From Pyxicephalus adspersus (Eukaryota > Chordata > Amphibia > Anura > Pyxicephalidae): a DNA stretch of 64,000 nucleotides. A program made the translations under genes and the position numbers. Location: contig NC_092866.1 of the NCBI RefSeq assembly GCF_032062135.1, positions 26,346,789 through 26,410,788 of the forward strand. The letters are read 5' to 3'. Shown here in pieces: positions 36,401 to 50,664 of this stretch (positions within the stretch are counted from its first letter, which is position 1; the number at the start of each line of letters is the position of its first letter). The notes under the pieces were generated by a model. The model saw nothing but the letters and a program-made list of their open reading frames with translations. It was not told where the DNA came from and did no database searches.

Positions 36401-37606
36401 CCTTTGAGGAGGCAAATGGTCTTCATACCATGTCGGTCACTGCAACCCCTAAAGAAGAATGGAAGCTGGAGCACTGGCAAAAAAGGGGTTAAATATATTG
36501 TATTGCAACAGTAGATAACTGATTCAGTGAGTAATGTATATAAACTAATTAAACTCATTTTGCATATATGCTGTACAACAAAAAATGCATTAAAATTTAT
36601 CTAAACCTAAAAAAACAAAAAATGTACATATTTCAGCTCATCGAGTTCTAGTGATGATTATTAGATTTTCCCCTTTATTTTTACCTATATACCTGCAAGT
36701 AACACACTTTCTGTCCTAGGGAGGGTATGCTCACTCCACTGTCTACGGAGAAGTAGTATTGTCATCCTAGGCTGGACTTCAAATATGTTTTACTCTCCAA
36801 GGGGTGGGGAGATAAATAGATTACAGATGTCATTGTTTGAAGCTTTAGATCATCTCACAGCAAATAAAAAGGACACTGCATTTCAAACAAGATCATTTAC
36901 TTGCTGAAAATGTCCTGAGCAAATGCAGCCATCACATCTAAGAACTGGTATACTACAATATATAACAGTTTTAATTCTTGGGAAAAGTGACATAATGCAG
37001 CATGCAAAAGCCTTTACAATTCGAGTCTTTGGCACCATGTTGACCTAAACACAAATGATTTACCATAACCTATTGTACACCCCTATATTTTTTATCTCTA
37101 ACTATTTTATGTAACTATTTTGGAAAAAAAAATAAAAAATATATTGAAAGCAATCAACAGCTATTTAATTTTTGGAGCTTTAAATGATCTGTAACATTCC
37201 TCCCAACTTTTGGAAATAGGCATACTTTATAGCTAGTACATTCCTTCCACATCCCCATTTTCTAATTGTTAAAAAATAGATATGCAAAATAACTAAATAT
37301 GCAAAAAGAACTAAATAAATATGCAAAAATGTCTTTGCATTTTTAGTTTTTCCAATAACATATGTTAGGGGTTGGGTAAAAGCTTTGTGCCAAGTAACAC
37401 ATTTTATTAGGTAATTCGTTTTTTATAGGTGTGACAACTTAGACAACTGAGGAGGAAATATTAATAGTATCTTATGAATAAAGTTTATTAATCATGATAA
37501 TAATAATAACATTTTTTGTAGTGTTTCTCTGACACCAGGGGTATTACTACTTCTATTAACTAAAGCCTGCATCACAGATGAGATAAGTTAGTAATGCTGC
37601 CTGTCC
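33481..37606. other. 4.1-kb intergenic stretch, no gene recognised
   Basis: AT-rich DNA with scattered frames of 60-104 codons on both strands. None shows a domain, signal peptide or splice-linked partner that I recognise. A few homopolymer tracts occur. Regulatory elements of pygm could lie here but cannot be called from one sequence. Confidence 0.5.
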
Positions 37607-37614
37607 CTCTACAC

Positions 37615-37784
37615 CAGGGGTGCCCACACTTTTTTGGCTTGCGAGCTATTTTTAAAGTCAAAATGATCTACCAACATTAAAAACTTGGACTTAATAACTC
37701 CTGTGCGCGGAGAGATTATTTTAAAAGGCGGGGCTCCGCTATCAATTTGCGTTGCCTTTGCGATCCACCTGTTGGGCACCCCTG
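37615..37784. mobile_element. 170-bp hAT-type MITE upstream of pygm
   Basis: Begins CAGGGGTGCCCA and ends GGGCACCCCTG, forming terminal inverted repeats. The flanks CTCTACAC (37607-37614) and CTGTACAC (37785-37792) are an 8-bp direct repeat with one mismatch, the hAT signature. No coding capacity. Confidence 0.8.
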
Positions 37785-37792
37785 CTGTACAC

Positions 37793-38480
37793 TTTTGTTT
37801 TGCCGAATTCCCAGTAACATACATACATAATTAACAGAAATTAAAGAGTGGTGCTTAAAGTGTATCTATAGCCATTTTCTCCAATCCTTTCCAATCTGGA
37901 GTTTTGAATGGATAAAACCCATCAGGTTTTAGAAAGATTCACCCTCCTTGACACCATTTCACCAGGCAGGAATATAAGGAACTCTCCAACACCAACACAT
38001 ACAGATTTACAAATTATGTTTGGGACTGTTTGATTTTTTTGTTGCTTGTATCTGTGTTGCAGGGAATTTCTATAACAATTGCTGGGCATATTCTAGGCAG
38101 CTGTGAGTTACATACAGTTATATTCTCTTCCATCAACCTGTTCTCTGCCTGTAATACGTAACATATATCCTGCTTGCTGAAGGTCACTTCTAAAATTAAA
38201 CTTCAGAAGGACAAACTAAATATGATCTGCACCATCTGAACCAACTTCTATACTAAACCAAAGATTACTTTTAACTGACACAGCCCATAAATTCTTCTTT
38301 TTACATGATTTAAATGCATCTTCTCTAATATGTGCATATCTTGCATTTTGGTGCAATGCTAGAGTACAAGCTCAACCTTCACCTTTACAAAGTCATGTCA
38401 ATCATTCCAAATGAATTTGGGAAGCCAGTAGATTTTGGCTAGCATTACATGTAAACTCAATCCACCCATGTCCCATCACC
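37793..38480. other. distal pygm upstream region
   Basis: No gene or repeat recognised. Because it lies directly upstream of the first pygm exon it may hold enhancers, but I identified no convincing motif cluster. Confidence 0.4.
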
Positions 38481-39875
<1,395 letters not shown>

Positions 39876-39977
39876 AGAATTTATTACCTCTCCCTGGAAT
39901 TTTACATGGGTCGGACACTCCAAAATACTATGGTGAATCTGGGTCTTGAAAATGCCTGTGATGAGGCTGTTTATCAG
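39876..39977 (+). CDS. pygm: glycogen phosphorylase, muscle form, exon 2 (codons 82-115)
   Basis: A 102-bp exon between tttttacag and gtactt, entered and left in phase 0, the same length as mammalian PYGM exon 2. It encodes [20 protein letters not shown] and then [14 protein letters not shown]. The SLEFYMGR stretch is an invariant core element of the N-terminal domain near the active-site cleft. No substitution at a residue I know to be catalytic. Confidence 0.97.
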
Positions 39978-40947
39978 GTACTTACTTTTTAAGTAAACAT
40001 ACATTTCCTAGACAATATTACTATAAGTTGAAACTATCACTGTAATCAGTTTAAAGTCTAAATGTGTTTTGGCATACAAACCAATAATTTAGTTCTCATC
40101 CTAGAAATTCTAGAAACGGGGGAAAAAAACACAAAAAAACTTCTTAACAAGCAATTGCTTAGTGATTAATTTCCTGCTTCCGATTAGATCTATGGAGCAG
40201 AAGGACAACTTTTTTTGCTAAATATTTCTGCTTTGGTACATTATTGAAGTTTTGTGCAATTATGTTTTTTTCACAAGCGATTTTTAGTAATGCAACTCAT
40301 ATTAAATCTGATAGAAGTGTAGGAATCTGACATTCTACCCAGTTTGTCAGAGCTAACTTTCTCCAATTAGCAGGAAACATCAGTTCTGCTAATTAGACAC
40401 TAAAACTGATACAGAAGCTGTGTGTCATGACCAAGGGATGATGTAGATCAATTTTAAAAAAGGACATCAAAAGCATGTTGTAAGCAGAGATTGTGTCATG
40501 GGGTCAAAGATAGTGTAGATAGTACTGGTGACATGGGAGGGCAGGGATTCATCGTCTTGGACTGTATAAGCAGCAGGTGCAGTGGAGCTGAATACTACTG
40601 ATTAATGGGCAGTAAAAATAAGAATGATATTTGCTGTGGTACATTGAATAAATCTGAAAGGATTATCCTACATGTGTCCCTTGTGTACCAAGGGTTTAAT
40701 GTACATGCACTGAGGAGTGATGCATGTGCTGGGGACTGGCCACTTGTGGGGTTAACACACAAACCCCAGAGAGTGCTGATACAATTAATCTCATGCACTG
40801 AGTGCTAAAACACATTTTGGCAACTGGCCTCCAAGGTGTTACCGTTCATGCATTGACAAGTGGCACCTGGGGATTCAATTAACTTAAGCCCCAGACAAAG
40901 TGCCAAATGTTTACAGTACATATATATGGTATTACATGCCAAGGGGT

Positions 40948-41278
40948 TAGGGCTGCGTACACAGGTGCAAAAATTGTCATTGGAAAACATCTTTCACGAT
41001 CCATTACAATGACAAAAGACTGCACGATGAATGAACAATCACTCTATATACAGCCCCGTTCTGCTCTATGGAGAAGGAATGGGGAGAACGACAGAGTGGC
41101 ACACTGCTGCGCTCTCTCCTCTTTATTTTCCTAACGGTTGTTCATCATTCATTGTTCGTGGATCCGCCAGGATCCGCCAGATCCATGAATGACATGCGTG
41201 ATACAGACGCCAGATTCTTGTCTGATATCAGCCCCGAGGTGATTAATAAATGAGAATCCTCTGACGTGTTTAGCCCTA
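40948..41278. mobile_element. MITE in pygm intron 2, related to 8960-9398
   Basis: The left terminus 'tagggctgcgtacacaggtg' matches the inverted right terminus (reverse complement begins 'tagggctaaacacgtcagag'). The interior reads 'cattcattgttcgtggatcc'. 331 bp, non-coding. The family link to the nested hAT-resident MITE rests on the shared 'gct..gtacacac' terminus and is moderate. Confidence 0.6.
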
Positions 41279-42099
41279 GGCATATGAGCTGGAATTGGGA
41301 TGTAAAGGGTAAACACACTTACTGTAGGTAATGGGTGCTAAGTGGCTTATACAAATGTGCTGAGGAATGGGTGTTTTGTGGTTATTACACATAGGAAGAG
41401 AACTGGATACTGGAACTACTTCCTAATACCTTCACTAACTCATTATTAAAGGGGCCATCTCACTGGTGGATGTTAGTGTGTGAGGTGTGTGCAGGAACAG
41501 GATACAAGGGAATGGTCAGTGTGTGTCCTACACAACAAACTCAATCCTGTGTTACAGTCGCTTAGAGACCTATAAGGGAGTTGGAGGCTTAAAGTGGATC
41601 CAAAACCTCAAAACAGTTACATGAAAGGTATGCCTGTGATGGCAACTGTCACAGATGTGCTTAAGTTGGCTCCATACCGAATTGCCAAGCCTTCAGATGG
41701 CTGGTGTCATAGCTGATCACATGTTAGGCACCATGGCAGCTGTAAATTTAAATAGAGAGATGGCAGGGTTTTTAGCTGTAGTGGATAAAACGGGTTTACG
41801 TCTGCTTTACATCCTATCCAGGCAAATTACTTGCACAAAATCTAGATGTCTTAATTACTGTATAATATAGATATCAAGCATTCAAGATCTCCTTCTAATC
41901 TCTTCATAATACATAGCGTGTACCACATAAAACTTTTTTTTTAAATGGTTGCAAAATAGGTTATATTTATCAATTTTGGCAACTCACACTTTTTTTTTTA
42001 CAACATTTTTATGTATTGTAGCATATCCAGCATAGAGGAATATGCTAAAAGTAATACATTATTAAAAAAAATATTTCACCACTGAAATAGATACTTAAG

Positions 42100-43345
42100 C
42101 ACCCAGTTGCCCAATTTTGTTAGGCATATTTTGACAGAATTTTTTAAATATTGGCCATTGAAAGATATAACTAATCACAGAAAACTTTATTTTATTCAAG
42201 GAGTAATTTTTGTATCACATAAATGTGTGTACTCTTTTAAAATCATCATGATAACCAAAACCACCCAAATCGACATATTTAAAAGTTTACATACACACAA
42301 GCTGACATACATAGTTTCCAATTAGGGATAGTTAAGGGACAGTGTCCAGACCAGTAACTCTTTTGATTGTAATTTGTGTCTGTGTATAAATAGTCAATTA
42401 AATTAATTCAGCTTTACTGGCTGAGCCACAGAAAAAGCAAAATAACTGTCAACAGACCTGAAACAAATTGTTGTTAAATTGTACAAAGACTGTCAGTAGT
42501 GTTTAAACTCTGATAAATACAGCATCTCTGCAAAAACAATTGGTGATGTTGTTTTAACATGCAAAGTAAATAGGTATTTGAACACAATGGGCTACATGGT
42601 TGCAAGAAATAAGGCTTAACAGTGTCAACACCCACATAACCTTATTTACAATATGCCAAACAGCATTTAGACAAGCCTCAAAACTTCTGGAACAAAGTTC
42701 TTTGCAATGTTAAGACCAAAATTGAACTTTATTATAAAAACCATAAACACTTTGGAGAGGATGTAACGAGGCCTATGAAAAGAACACCATCCCTACTGTG
42801 AAGAATGGAGGTGGATCTCTGATATTGTTGAGGTGTGAGAGCTACAAAGGCACAGATACCTTAAACTGAATGCAGTATGTTACTAGAAAAAATTGGAGAA
42901 CAACTAGCTGTGCATAACAATTACCCAAAACACAAGGCCAAGCTGAACTTTCAGTGCCTATAGCAGGAAAAAATAAAAACGCAGTCAGTCTCTTGACTTC
43001 ATGAGCCACTTTAGGGGATCTCAAATGTGCAGTTCATACAAGAAAAATCACTTTCAAGACCTGGAGCCCTTTTAATAAGAAGAATGGACAGGTGTACTAC
43101 CTGAGAAAACCAAGGACCTCATACACAACTATCACAAAAGACTGAATGTAATCATTGATGCTAAAGGGATGATACAAGGTATTAAACTAATGTTATGCAA
43201 ACTTAAACAGAAACCATCTCAATATTTTCTATTTTTATTGTGTTTTGTTTAATGATTTTGCTATTCTGCAATGCCCTATAATTAAATTTTGATCCTATTA
43301 AAAGTAAATGAAATGTTTTTGACTAATCACTCATATTGTCCTAAA
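42100..43345 (+). mobile_element. Tc1-like transposon, highly degraded
   Basis: The left region contains 'aaaagtttacatacacacaa', typical of a Tc1 terminus. Interior text reads Tc1 transposase pieces ([27 protein letters not shown]) around 42700-42830. The right region (43030-43340) resembles a Tc1 3' portion. Multiple stops and no intact DDE block. Confidence 0.65.
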
Positions 43346-43985
43346 ATAAAGGTACACATCTTACAAGGAAAGGTTAATTTAAGAGCACAACTGCTTCTTA
43401 CAACTATAGGTACAACAATAGGTTCTGGGCAAAATAGTTAACTATCTAAACCTACAACAAACGGAGAGGGGGAGAAGGTACGGCAAGTCTGTTTCCCACA
43501 TGGATTTGCTAGGAATGGTGTAATGCTAATACTGATTGTATAACCAGATACAAGAAGGGACTTTAAAATGGCCATATTAGAGCAAGGAATTACAAATCTA
43601 GAGTGGCTGGGTGGATCTTGTCTGATTTAAATACAGAAAGTAGAAGTAAAGTTATTACTTGAGTTCCAACTTGCTAAATATTATTATTTATTTTTCAATA
43701 AAATATGTCATTTTTTGGAAATCACCAGATCACCAGATTTTCATCCTAAAGGTTAAATGATTTCCAGTTTTATATCTGAGGTTTTATCTTTGAAATCCAA
43801 TATAATAACTAATGTAAAACTATATATATGGTTACTAGACCATTTTTTTTTATTTAAATGCCTAAAAGCTTTAAAGAACCATAACTTGATAACATTTTTC
43901 TTTGAATATAGAAAGAAGAATATTTAGATTTAGACAGCGAAACCTCCTAGGATTGGTGGGAAAGGATATCCAAATGTAGGTTAAA

Positions 43986-44718
43986 TGTCACACTTGCCTG
44001 TTCCTCACTAAAGCACAGGCATCACTCTCCTGAGCATGCGGGCAGTTCTGATGCTGGGCGTGCCTCTGTTTCCAAGCTTTATCAACTATGTCCAATCTGC
44101 TGGCCAATCAGGAAATAGCCTCTTGATCAGCCCTGGCTATTTAGCTAGCTCTCAGACTCTATTTTGTGTTTGTGCAACATGTCTTCACTATGTGGCTCGA
44201 GCTCCCTAGTTCTGTGATCTAGTTCCTGTCCACCTGTTGCTTAATCCAGTGTTTCCAGTGTCCAGCTCCCACAATAACCTCTCGTTGTCCAGTCTGTTGG
44301 TTCCCAGTCAAATTCCCTGTGCTGTTCCAGTGTTCCCGTCTGTCTGTGGATATCTCTGCATTACCTGTACCTCCTGTTGCTTCCAGTGTCTCCTGTGCCT
44401 GCAGTGGCCTTTGTGTCACTAGTGTCTGTCCCCTGGATTCCTGGCTGTTGACCTCTGCCGTGTGACCTGACATTTCTTGCTTGCTGTCTGCCTCGACCCA
44501 GGCTTTCATTGACTATACTTCTGCTTATTTTTTTGGTACCATGCTTTGCCCTCCTTGGTGTGCCCAAGGACCGCAACCAGGCAGTAACCAGCACCGCAAC
44601 ATCCTCACCATCAAAAGGCTGGAGAAGACCTGGTTACCCCTTAGTCCTTCTCAGAGCTCACACCACCTCAGTGCAAGCCATAGCACACCCTAGTGGTCCT
44701 GTCTCCCTGTGCGTGACA
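43986..44718. mobile_element. probable solo LTR (733 bp)
   Basis: Begins TGTCACAC and ends GTGACA, a perfect 6-bp LTR-type terminal inverted repeat (TGTCAC/GTGACA). Flanks are TTAAA (43981-43985) and TTAAG (44719-44723), a 5-bp target repeat with one mismatch. The interior has a promoter-like 'ccctggctatttagctagc' at about 44130 and is GC-richer than surrounding intron. No primer-binding site, gag or pol flanks it, so it would be a solo LTR from an LTR retrotransposon. Confidence 0.6.
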
Positions 44719-44779
44719 TTAAGGAGGACACAAATATTTGCAGAAAAGGTTCGAAGATAAATGTTCTTAGTATCCAGGG

Positions 44780-45470
44780 GAATGAAAATGGATTTACACA
44801 AACTAGGAGTAATTTGAAAACACTTCAAATAATTTTATAAAGTTTCCCAGAAAAACAAGGGTATCATCTAATGATAATTAATTGTATCTCTGGAAAAGCC
44901 CTGCATATCCCCAACTGCTTCTAAAGAATATTACCAAGGGTGTAACAAAGGGAGCTAAAAAAGAGGGAACAGGGAACATCCCTGATAGATGCTTCACTGT
45001 AACCCAAAAGGGTCAGATAGTTGGTTGTTAACTTTAACCATGGTGATTGGGGTTTAAATTGAATAGTTTTACAAATCCAATACATTTTTGTCCAACATTA
45101 ACCTTTGAAGAAGAAAAACAGGGATAGGACCATAACTTGGTAACATCTAGATATCCACAGGAATTAGGGAAACTGCAAATATTCCCTGCCATAGACTTGG
45201 GGACAACTGTGAAAAACTGACTTTTTGACCAACTAACATCACAGCCCACCATTTAAGTCTAGTTTTTCAGCTTTGCCCAGCTACATTTACTTCCAAACCA
45301 GTTAGAAAACTTTCCACAAGACTCCCAGGAGAATTTATTCCATCCAACAATACAAAGTTGTCTAAATTTTTTAAAGCTACAAAATGTGACCTGGCAATTT
45401 TGTCCTCAAGTTTTTCCCCTAGCGTCTTTTCTTGTTTTTTACATATTCTACCTCCAGAAAGGAAAGAACC
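44780..45470 (-). mobile_element. L1-like RT fragment, antisense in pygm intron 2
   Basis: On the minus strand, text around 45045-44940 reads TMVKVNNQLSDP followed by QGCSLFPLFFSSL, aligning to the VNG...TRQGCPLSPLLF region of L1-clade RT. Upstream similarity is weak and stops are frequent. Both ends are approximate. Confidence 0.5.
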
Positions 45471-45887
45471 TCAATATGTATGGGTTTTGTGAGTGATTAT
45501 AAGACTACTTGCGCTTAGTTTTGGGTCATCTTATGAACTGCAACAAACTGATTGAAATAAGTCGCACTACCACAACTCCTGTTGTAAGAATAACAATAAA
45601 GTTTTTTTATTATAACAAAAAGAGTTGTGGGAGTTCAGCATCAATTATGGACATTGGTGATCACAGAAGTAAAATGGGTCTCAAGAAAGACACTTTCAAA
45701 TCTGTAGGTAAGGGCCCTTAAAATGGCACACCTTTTGCATTTACAGGCAATTTACATGTGTTTCTGCACCTGAAACCATATTTATTTATTTGTGCTAATT
45801 TTTAAGTGGGCACCACTTTAATGCAAATCTTAGTTCCAGATACCTTTATTACCTTTGTTGAAATAAAATATATGTGAATTTTTCTAG

Positions 45888-45992
<105 letters not shown>

Positions 45993-47395
45993 TGACCATG
46001 ATTGCCTTTTATCACTTGGTATGCTTTTTCCTTTACTGTGTATCTTACCTTAATGTGATTTTATTTCAACTTTATAATGGTTATATGTTGTCGCAACCTC
46101 TTTTTTTGTTGATTACTACGGAAAAAAAACTTTAACATTTAGATTAAAACTGCCACCTTCAACTGCAGTTCCATCTCCTAAATGGTTTAACGGTTTCTCT
46201 ATTAAAAATGAACCTAAACTCAAGTATGTAATTTGGCTTATGCGATCATACAGAGAAAAGACAAACTTTTTATTACATAGAAACATACATAGATAACAAA
46301 AAAATGTTAAATATACAGCATTTCATTTCCCTGCACTACATTTAATTTTGTCAGTTGGGCCCTGGAAAAGATGAGTTGCCCCTACTGCCCATAACTGGCC
46401 ATGTAGGCACTCTCACATTTTGGTAAATGCACAGAAACTGAATTCCACTCTGTAAAAAGGGACATGATGGGAATCTATTATTTGGCATGCATTTTTTCTG
46501 CATCTAAGGTTATATAAACTGTAGCTGTAAATGTAATTTTAGAAAAATACCAGTATCACAACTGTTTCTTGATATTATGTTGTAAGAGTACACATCACTC
46601 CATAAACGTAATTTGTAAAGATGTTTAGAGATGCGCAGATCCAGGCCATGATTCATACTAAGAAGTCTGTTTTTGTTTTTTTTAAGTTTGTCAATTTGAT
46701 ATTATTTTTTGTTAGATTTGTTCATATTCCCTGTCAGAATAACTTTCCCCTCTTTGTTCCAGTTTCCTTTTTTTCCCTCTAAATTTGCAATCAGTAATGT
46801 CTTAAACCAGATTAGTTTGGATTCCAGGCATTTTAACTCTTTCAGACTTCTTGGATTTGAATAGGAACTGCTTTTACAGGTTTTTGCAAATAATTAATAA
46901 AAAATTAAGTGTCTATTTAGGACAGACTATATTTTGGAATGCACAAATGTTATCAGTAAAGATTAGAAAAATTTGAAGATTCCACTTCTCCAAAATAAAG
47001 GTGGATCCAAGACCACTGTGTCAGGAAGTTTGGCTAGTCTATACAATACATTTAGCGAATTTTGTAGAAGAATTTATTATTTGGACCTGTGTTACATTCT
47101 TTTATGTTGTCTACTGTGTATGTTTACTTTATGTTTACTGTGTCTTGGTGTTTGGTGTCTTGTAACTTGGTGTTTTTTGGTGATTTTTAAGGGCTTTACC
47201 TGTTTCCTTGCAATGAAACATGCGGGGCAAAGACTGATTATGGTATCACATTGAATGACACATGTTAAGAAGCAAAATCTGGTGCAACTTGTATGATGAA
47301 TTATGGAATTTATTACTAAAAGCATTGCTGTTTGTATTCCTCTATTTTGTAATTATCTGCTGCTATCTGAGTGGAAATAGTGGAGAGATGGGTTC

Positions 47396-50353
47396 TTTGC
47401 CTTGTCAGGCTATGGTTTGCCAACTCTTAATGGTAAATATAGAAAATAATCACGAAGAGAAAGGAGGGTTTTTGAAGGCAAACAGTGTAAATGTATTGTT
47501 ATATTCCTTCATATTTCCTAAATACAGTAAAGGCTGGGTTTCAGTCATATAAACCTAACAGTCCATGTAAGTAGTGGGGCTCAGAATGGGCACTAGACAA
47601 TTATCATCTTGTCGGCAAATTACTAATCGTTATAAATGTTTGTTACATATGTATAGGCCAAAAACCTGATGCGCTTCGCCCATTCAGGGGTGTCGATACA
47701 TTTAGCGATTGATCAACAGTATCTAGGTTTATAGTAAATATATGGCATTAGTATGGGTATAAACTAAAACCGGAACAATAACAACAACAATAACACATTT
47801 GAGGCTGACAAATCTGCCATCCAGGCAATAGTGGGGGGAGGGGGGGGGGCAATAGGGCTGGAAGACTGAAGGTCAGTTATCTAGGAGAATGTGACAGAAA
47901 TGATGGCCTGGGAGGAGGGAAATCCCTAGATGATTGCCTCCTCCCATGCTGTATGTGTGAAGGAGGGGAGAGGTTACCCTGGGGCGCCCGGCTCATTACC
48001 AGATCAAGTGCAGAATATGCACTGATCCGATAAAGCGCTCCTGTCTAAAAGGACAGGCACATACGGGGATGTTTTCAGATGGGACAGAGGTTGAAGGGAG
48101 GCTGAGGGGAAAAAACCTAGATCCAATGGGGAGGAAGCTATATGGAGGTGGGGGGATAGAATGTAGTAGAAGGATTTTTAGATGAAATATAAAATAGTTG
48201 ATGTAGTAAAGCAAGCAAATACAGAGTGTCTATTAATATTTATGGTATGGTGACAGTATGAGTCACCTTCAGTTGAGTGACAGTATAAGTAACCCACATC
48301 TTCAACATGGATTGCTATCCACACATACTACACTTACCCCATTTCTATCCATGGGCAATGTAAGTTTTCTAACTATGTCTCCTATATATGCATTTTCATG
48401 TGTTTCTCTTACTATACTTTCTAGTATCAAAATTTTATGACTATTTTTAAATTATGAATATGTCTTCTAGGCAAAATGGACCTATTTATACCTCTAGTAA
48501 TACTTTTCTATCTAATACTTTCTCTTATACACATACTATTTACAATAACCTACTATTTTACACATTTTTAATCATACCCACATTTAATTGGTATATACAT
48601 CGCTAAATACTAGAATGTGTTAGTATCATGATTGTATATTATTAACTAATTGATATTCATCTAATTTTTATCTAACCATCGGTCACTATCCATATGCTGG
48701 TTATGGTGTTCTATTTACCACCTACCTTAACTTATAGACTACTTACCGTAACACATATTTTCATTATTACATATAAAATCTGTACACAACATCCCTACGC
48801 ATATTTAAATGTGCTATTGTTGTTGTTATTGTTCGTGTTTTAATTTATACCCATACTAATGTGATATATTTACTTTTGCCTTGTCAGGCTATGGTTTGCC
48901 AACTCTTAATGGTAAATATAGAAAATAATCACGAAGAGAAAGGAGGGTTTTTGAAGGCAAACAGTGTAAATGTATTGTTATATTCCTTCATATTTCCTAA
49001 ATACAGTAAAGGCTGGGTTTCAGTCATATAAACCTAACAGTCCATGTAAGTAGTGGGGCTCAGAATGGGCACTAGACAATTATCATCTTGTCGGCAAATT
49101 ACTAATCGTTATAAATGTTTGTTACATATGTATAGGCCAAAAACCTGATGCGCTTCGCCCATTCAGGGGTGTCGATACATTTAGCGATTGATCAACAGTA
49201 TCTAGGTTTATAGTAAATATATGGCATTAGTATGGGTATAAACTAAAACCGGAACAATAACAACAACAATAACACATTTGAGGCTGACAAATCTGCCATC
49301 CAGGCAATAGTGGGGGGAGGGGGGGGGGCAATAGGGCTGGAAGACTGAAGGTCAGTTATCTAGGAGAATGTGACAGAAATGATGGCCTGGGAGGAGGGAA
49401 ATCCCTAGATGATTGCCTCCTCCCATGCTGTATGTGTGAAGGAGGGGAGAGGTTACCCTGGGGCGCCCGGCTCATTACCAGATCAAGTGCAGAATATGCA
49501 CTGATCCGATAAAGCGCTCCTGTCTAAAAGGACAGGCACATACGGGGATGTTTTCAGATGGGACAGAGGTTGAAGGGAGGCTGAGGGGAAAAAACCTAGA
49601 TCCAATGGGGAGGAAGCTATATGGAGGTGGGGGGATAGAATGTAGTAGAAGGATTTTTAGATGAAATATAAAATAGTTGATGTAGTAAAGCAAGCAAATA
49701 CAGAGTGTCTATTAATATTTATGGTATGGTGACAGTATGAGTCACCTTCAGTTGAGTGACAGTATAAGTAACCCACATCTTCAACATGGATTGCTATCCA
49801 CACATACTACACTTACCCCATTTCTATCCATGGGCAATGTAAGTTTTCTAACTATGTCTCCTATATATGCATTTTCATGTGTTTCTCTTACTATACTTTC
49901 TAGTATCAAAATTTTATGACTATTTTTAAATTATGAATATGTCTTCTAGGCAAAATGGACCTATTTATACCTCTAGTAATACTTTTCTATCTAATACTTT
50001 CTCTTATACACATACTATTTACAATAACCTACTATTTTACACATTTTTAATCATACCCACATTTAATTGGTATATACATCGCTAAATACTAGAATGTGTT
50101 AGTATCATGATTGTATATTATTAACTAATTGATATTCATCTAATTTTTATCTAACCATCGGTCACTATCCATATGCTGGTTATGGTGTTCTATTTACCAC
50201 CTACCTTAACTTATAGACTACTTACCGTAACACATATGTTCATTATTACATATAAAATCTGTACACAACATCCCTACGCATATTTAAATGTGCTATTGTT
50301 GTTGTTATTGTTCGTGTTTTAATTTATACCCATACTAATGTGATATATTTACT
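47396..50353. repeat. nearly perfect tandem duplication, 2 x 1,479 bp
   Basis: 47396-48874 and 48875-50353 are copies in the same orientation at an exact 1,479-bp offset. In the parts read, I found a single difference (T at 48759, G at 50238). The unit begins in the outer left arm of the inverted-repeat element and ends in the inner right arm, so the first copy lacks the outer right arm. Confidence 0.95.
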
Positions 50354-50664
50354 GTAATCCTAGATACTGGCGATCAATCGCTAAACGTATCGCCTCCCCT
50401 GAGGAAGCCAAAAAGGGGTGAAACACGTCGGGCTTATGGCCTATATGTATGCGACAAACATTTATAATGATTCGTAATTTGCCTACTAGATGACAATTGT
50501 CTAGTGTCCCTTTTGGGCCCCACTACTTACATAGACCGTCACTTTTATATGACTGAAACCCAGTCTTTACTGTATTTGTTATGTGTTATGAAGGAATAAA
50601 CCAATACATCTGTTCGCCTTCAAAAATCCTCTTTTCTCTTTCTATATCTAGATTATTTTCTATA
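47437..50664. mobile_element. long-terminal-inverted-repeat element (foldback) in pygm intron 3
   Basis: The left arm 47437-47800 and right arm 50286-50664 are inverted copies of about 365-380 bp. Shared blocks include 'atatagaaaataatc', 'ctgggtttcagtcatataaa', 'gtaagtagtgggg' and 'acaataacaacaacaat'. No transposase-like frame lies between. It could be a foldback DNA transposon or two inverted copies of one repeat. The body is tandemly duplicated. Confidence 0.75.

Larger units (their letters stand above)
39978..45887 (+). other. pygm: pygm intron 2
   Basis: A 5.9-kb intron (gtactt ... tttttctag) containing a MITE (40948-41278), a Tc1 remnant (about 42100-43345), a probable solo LTR (43986-44718) and an L1-like antisense fragment (about 44780-45470). 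The rest (39978-40947, 41279-42099, 43346-43985) shows nothing recognisable. Confidence 0.9.

Noticed and set aside
47996..49693. Two identical 72-codon and two identical 60-codon frames
   Set aside because: They are identical only because of the 1,479-bp duplication; no domain and no coding signature.
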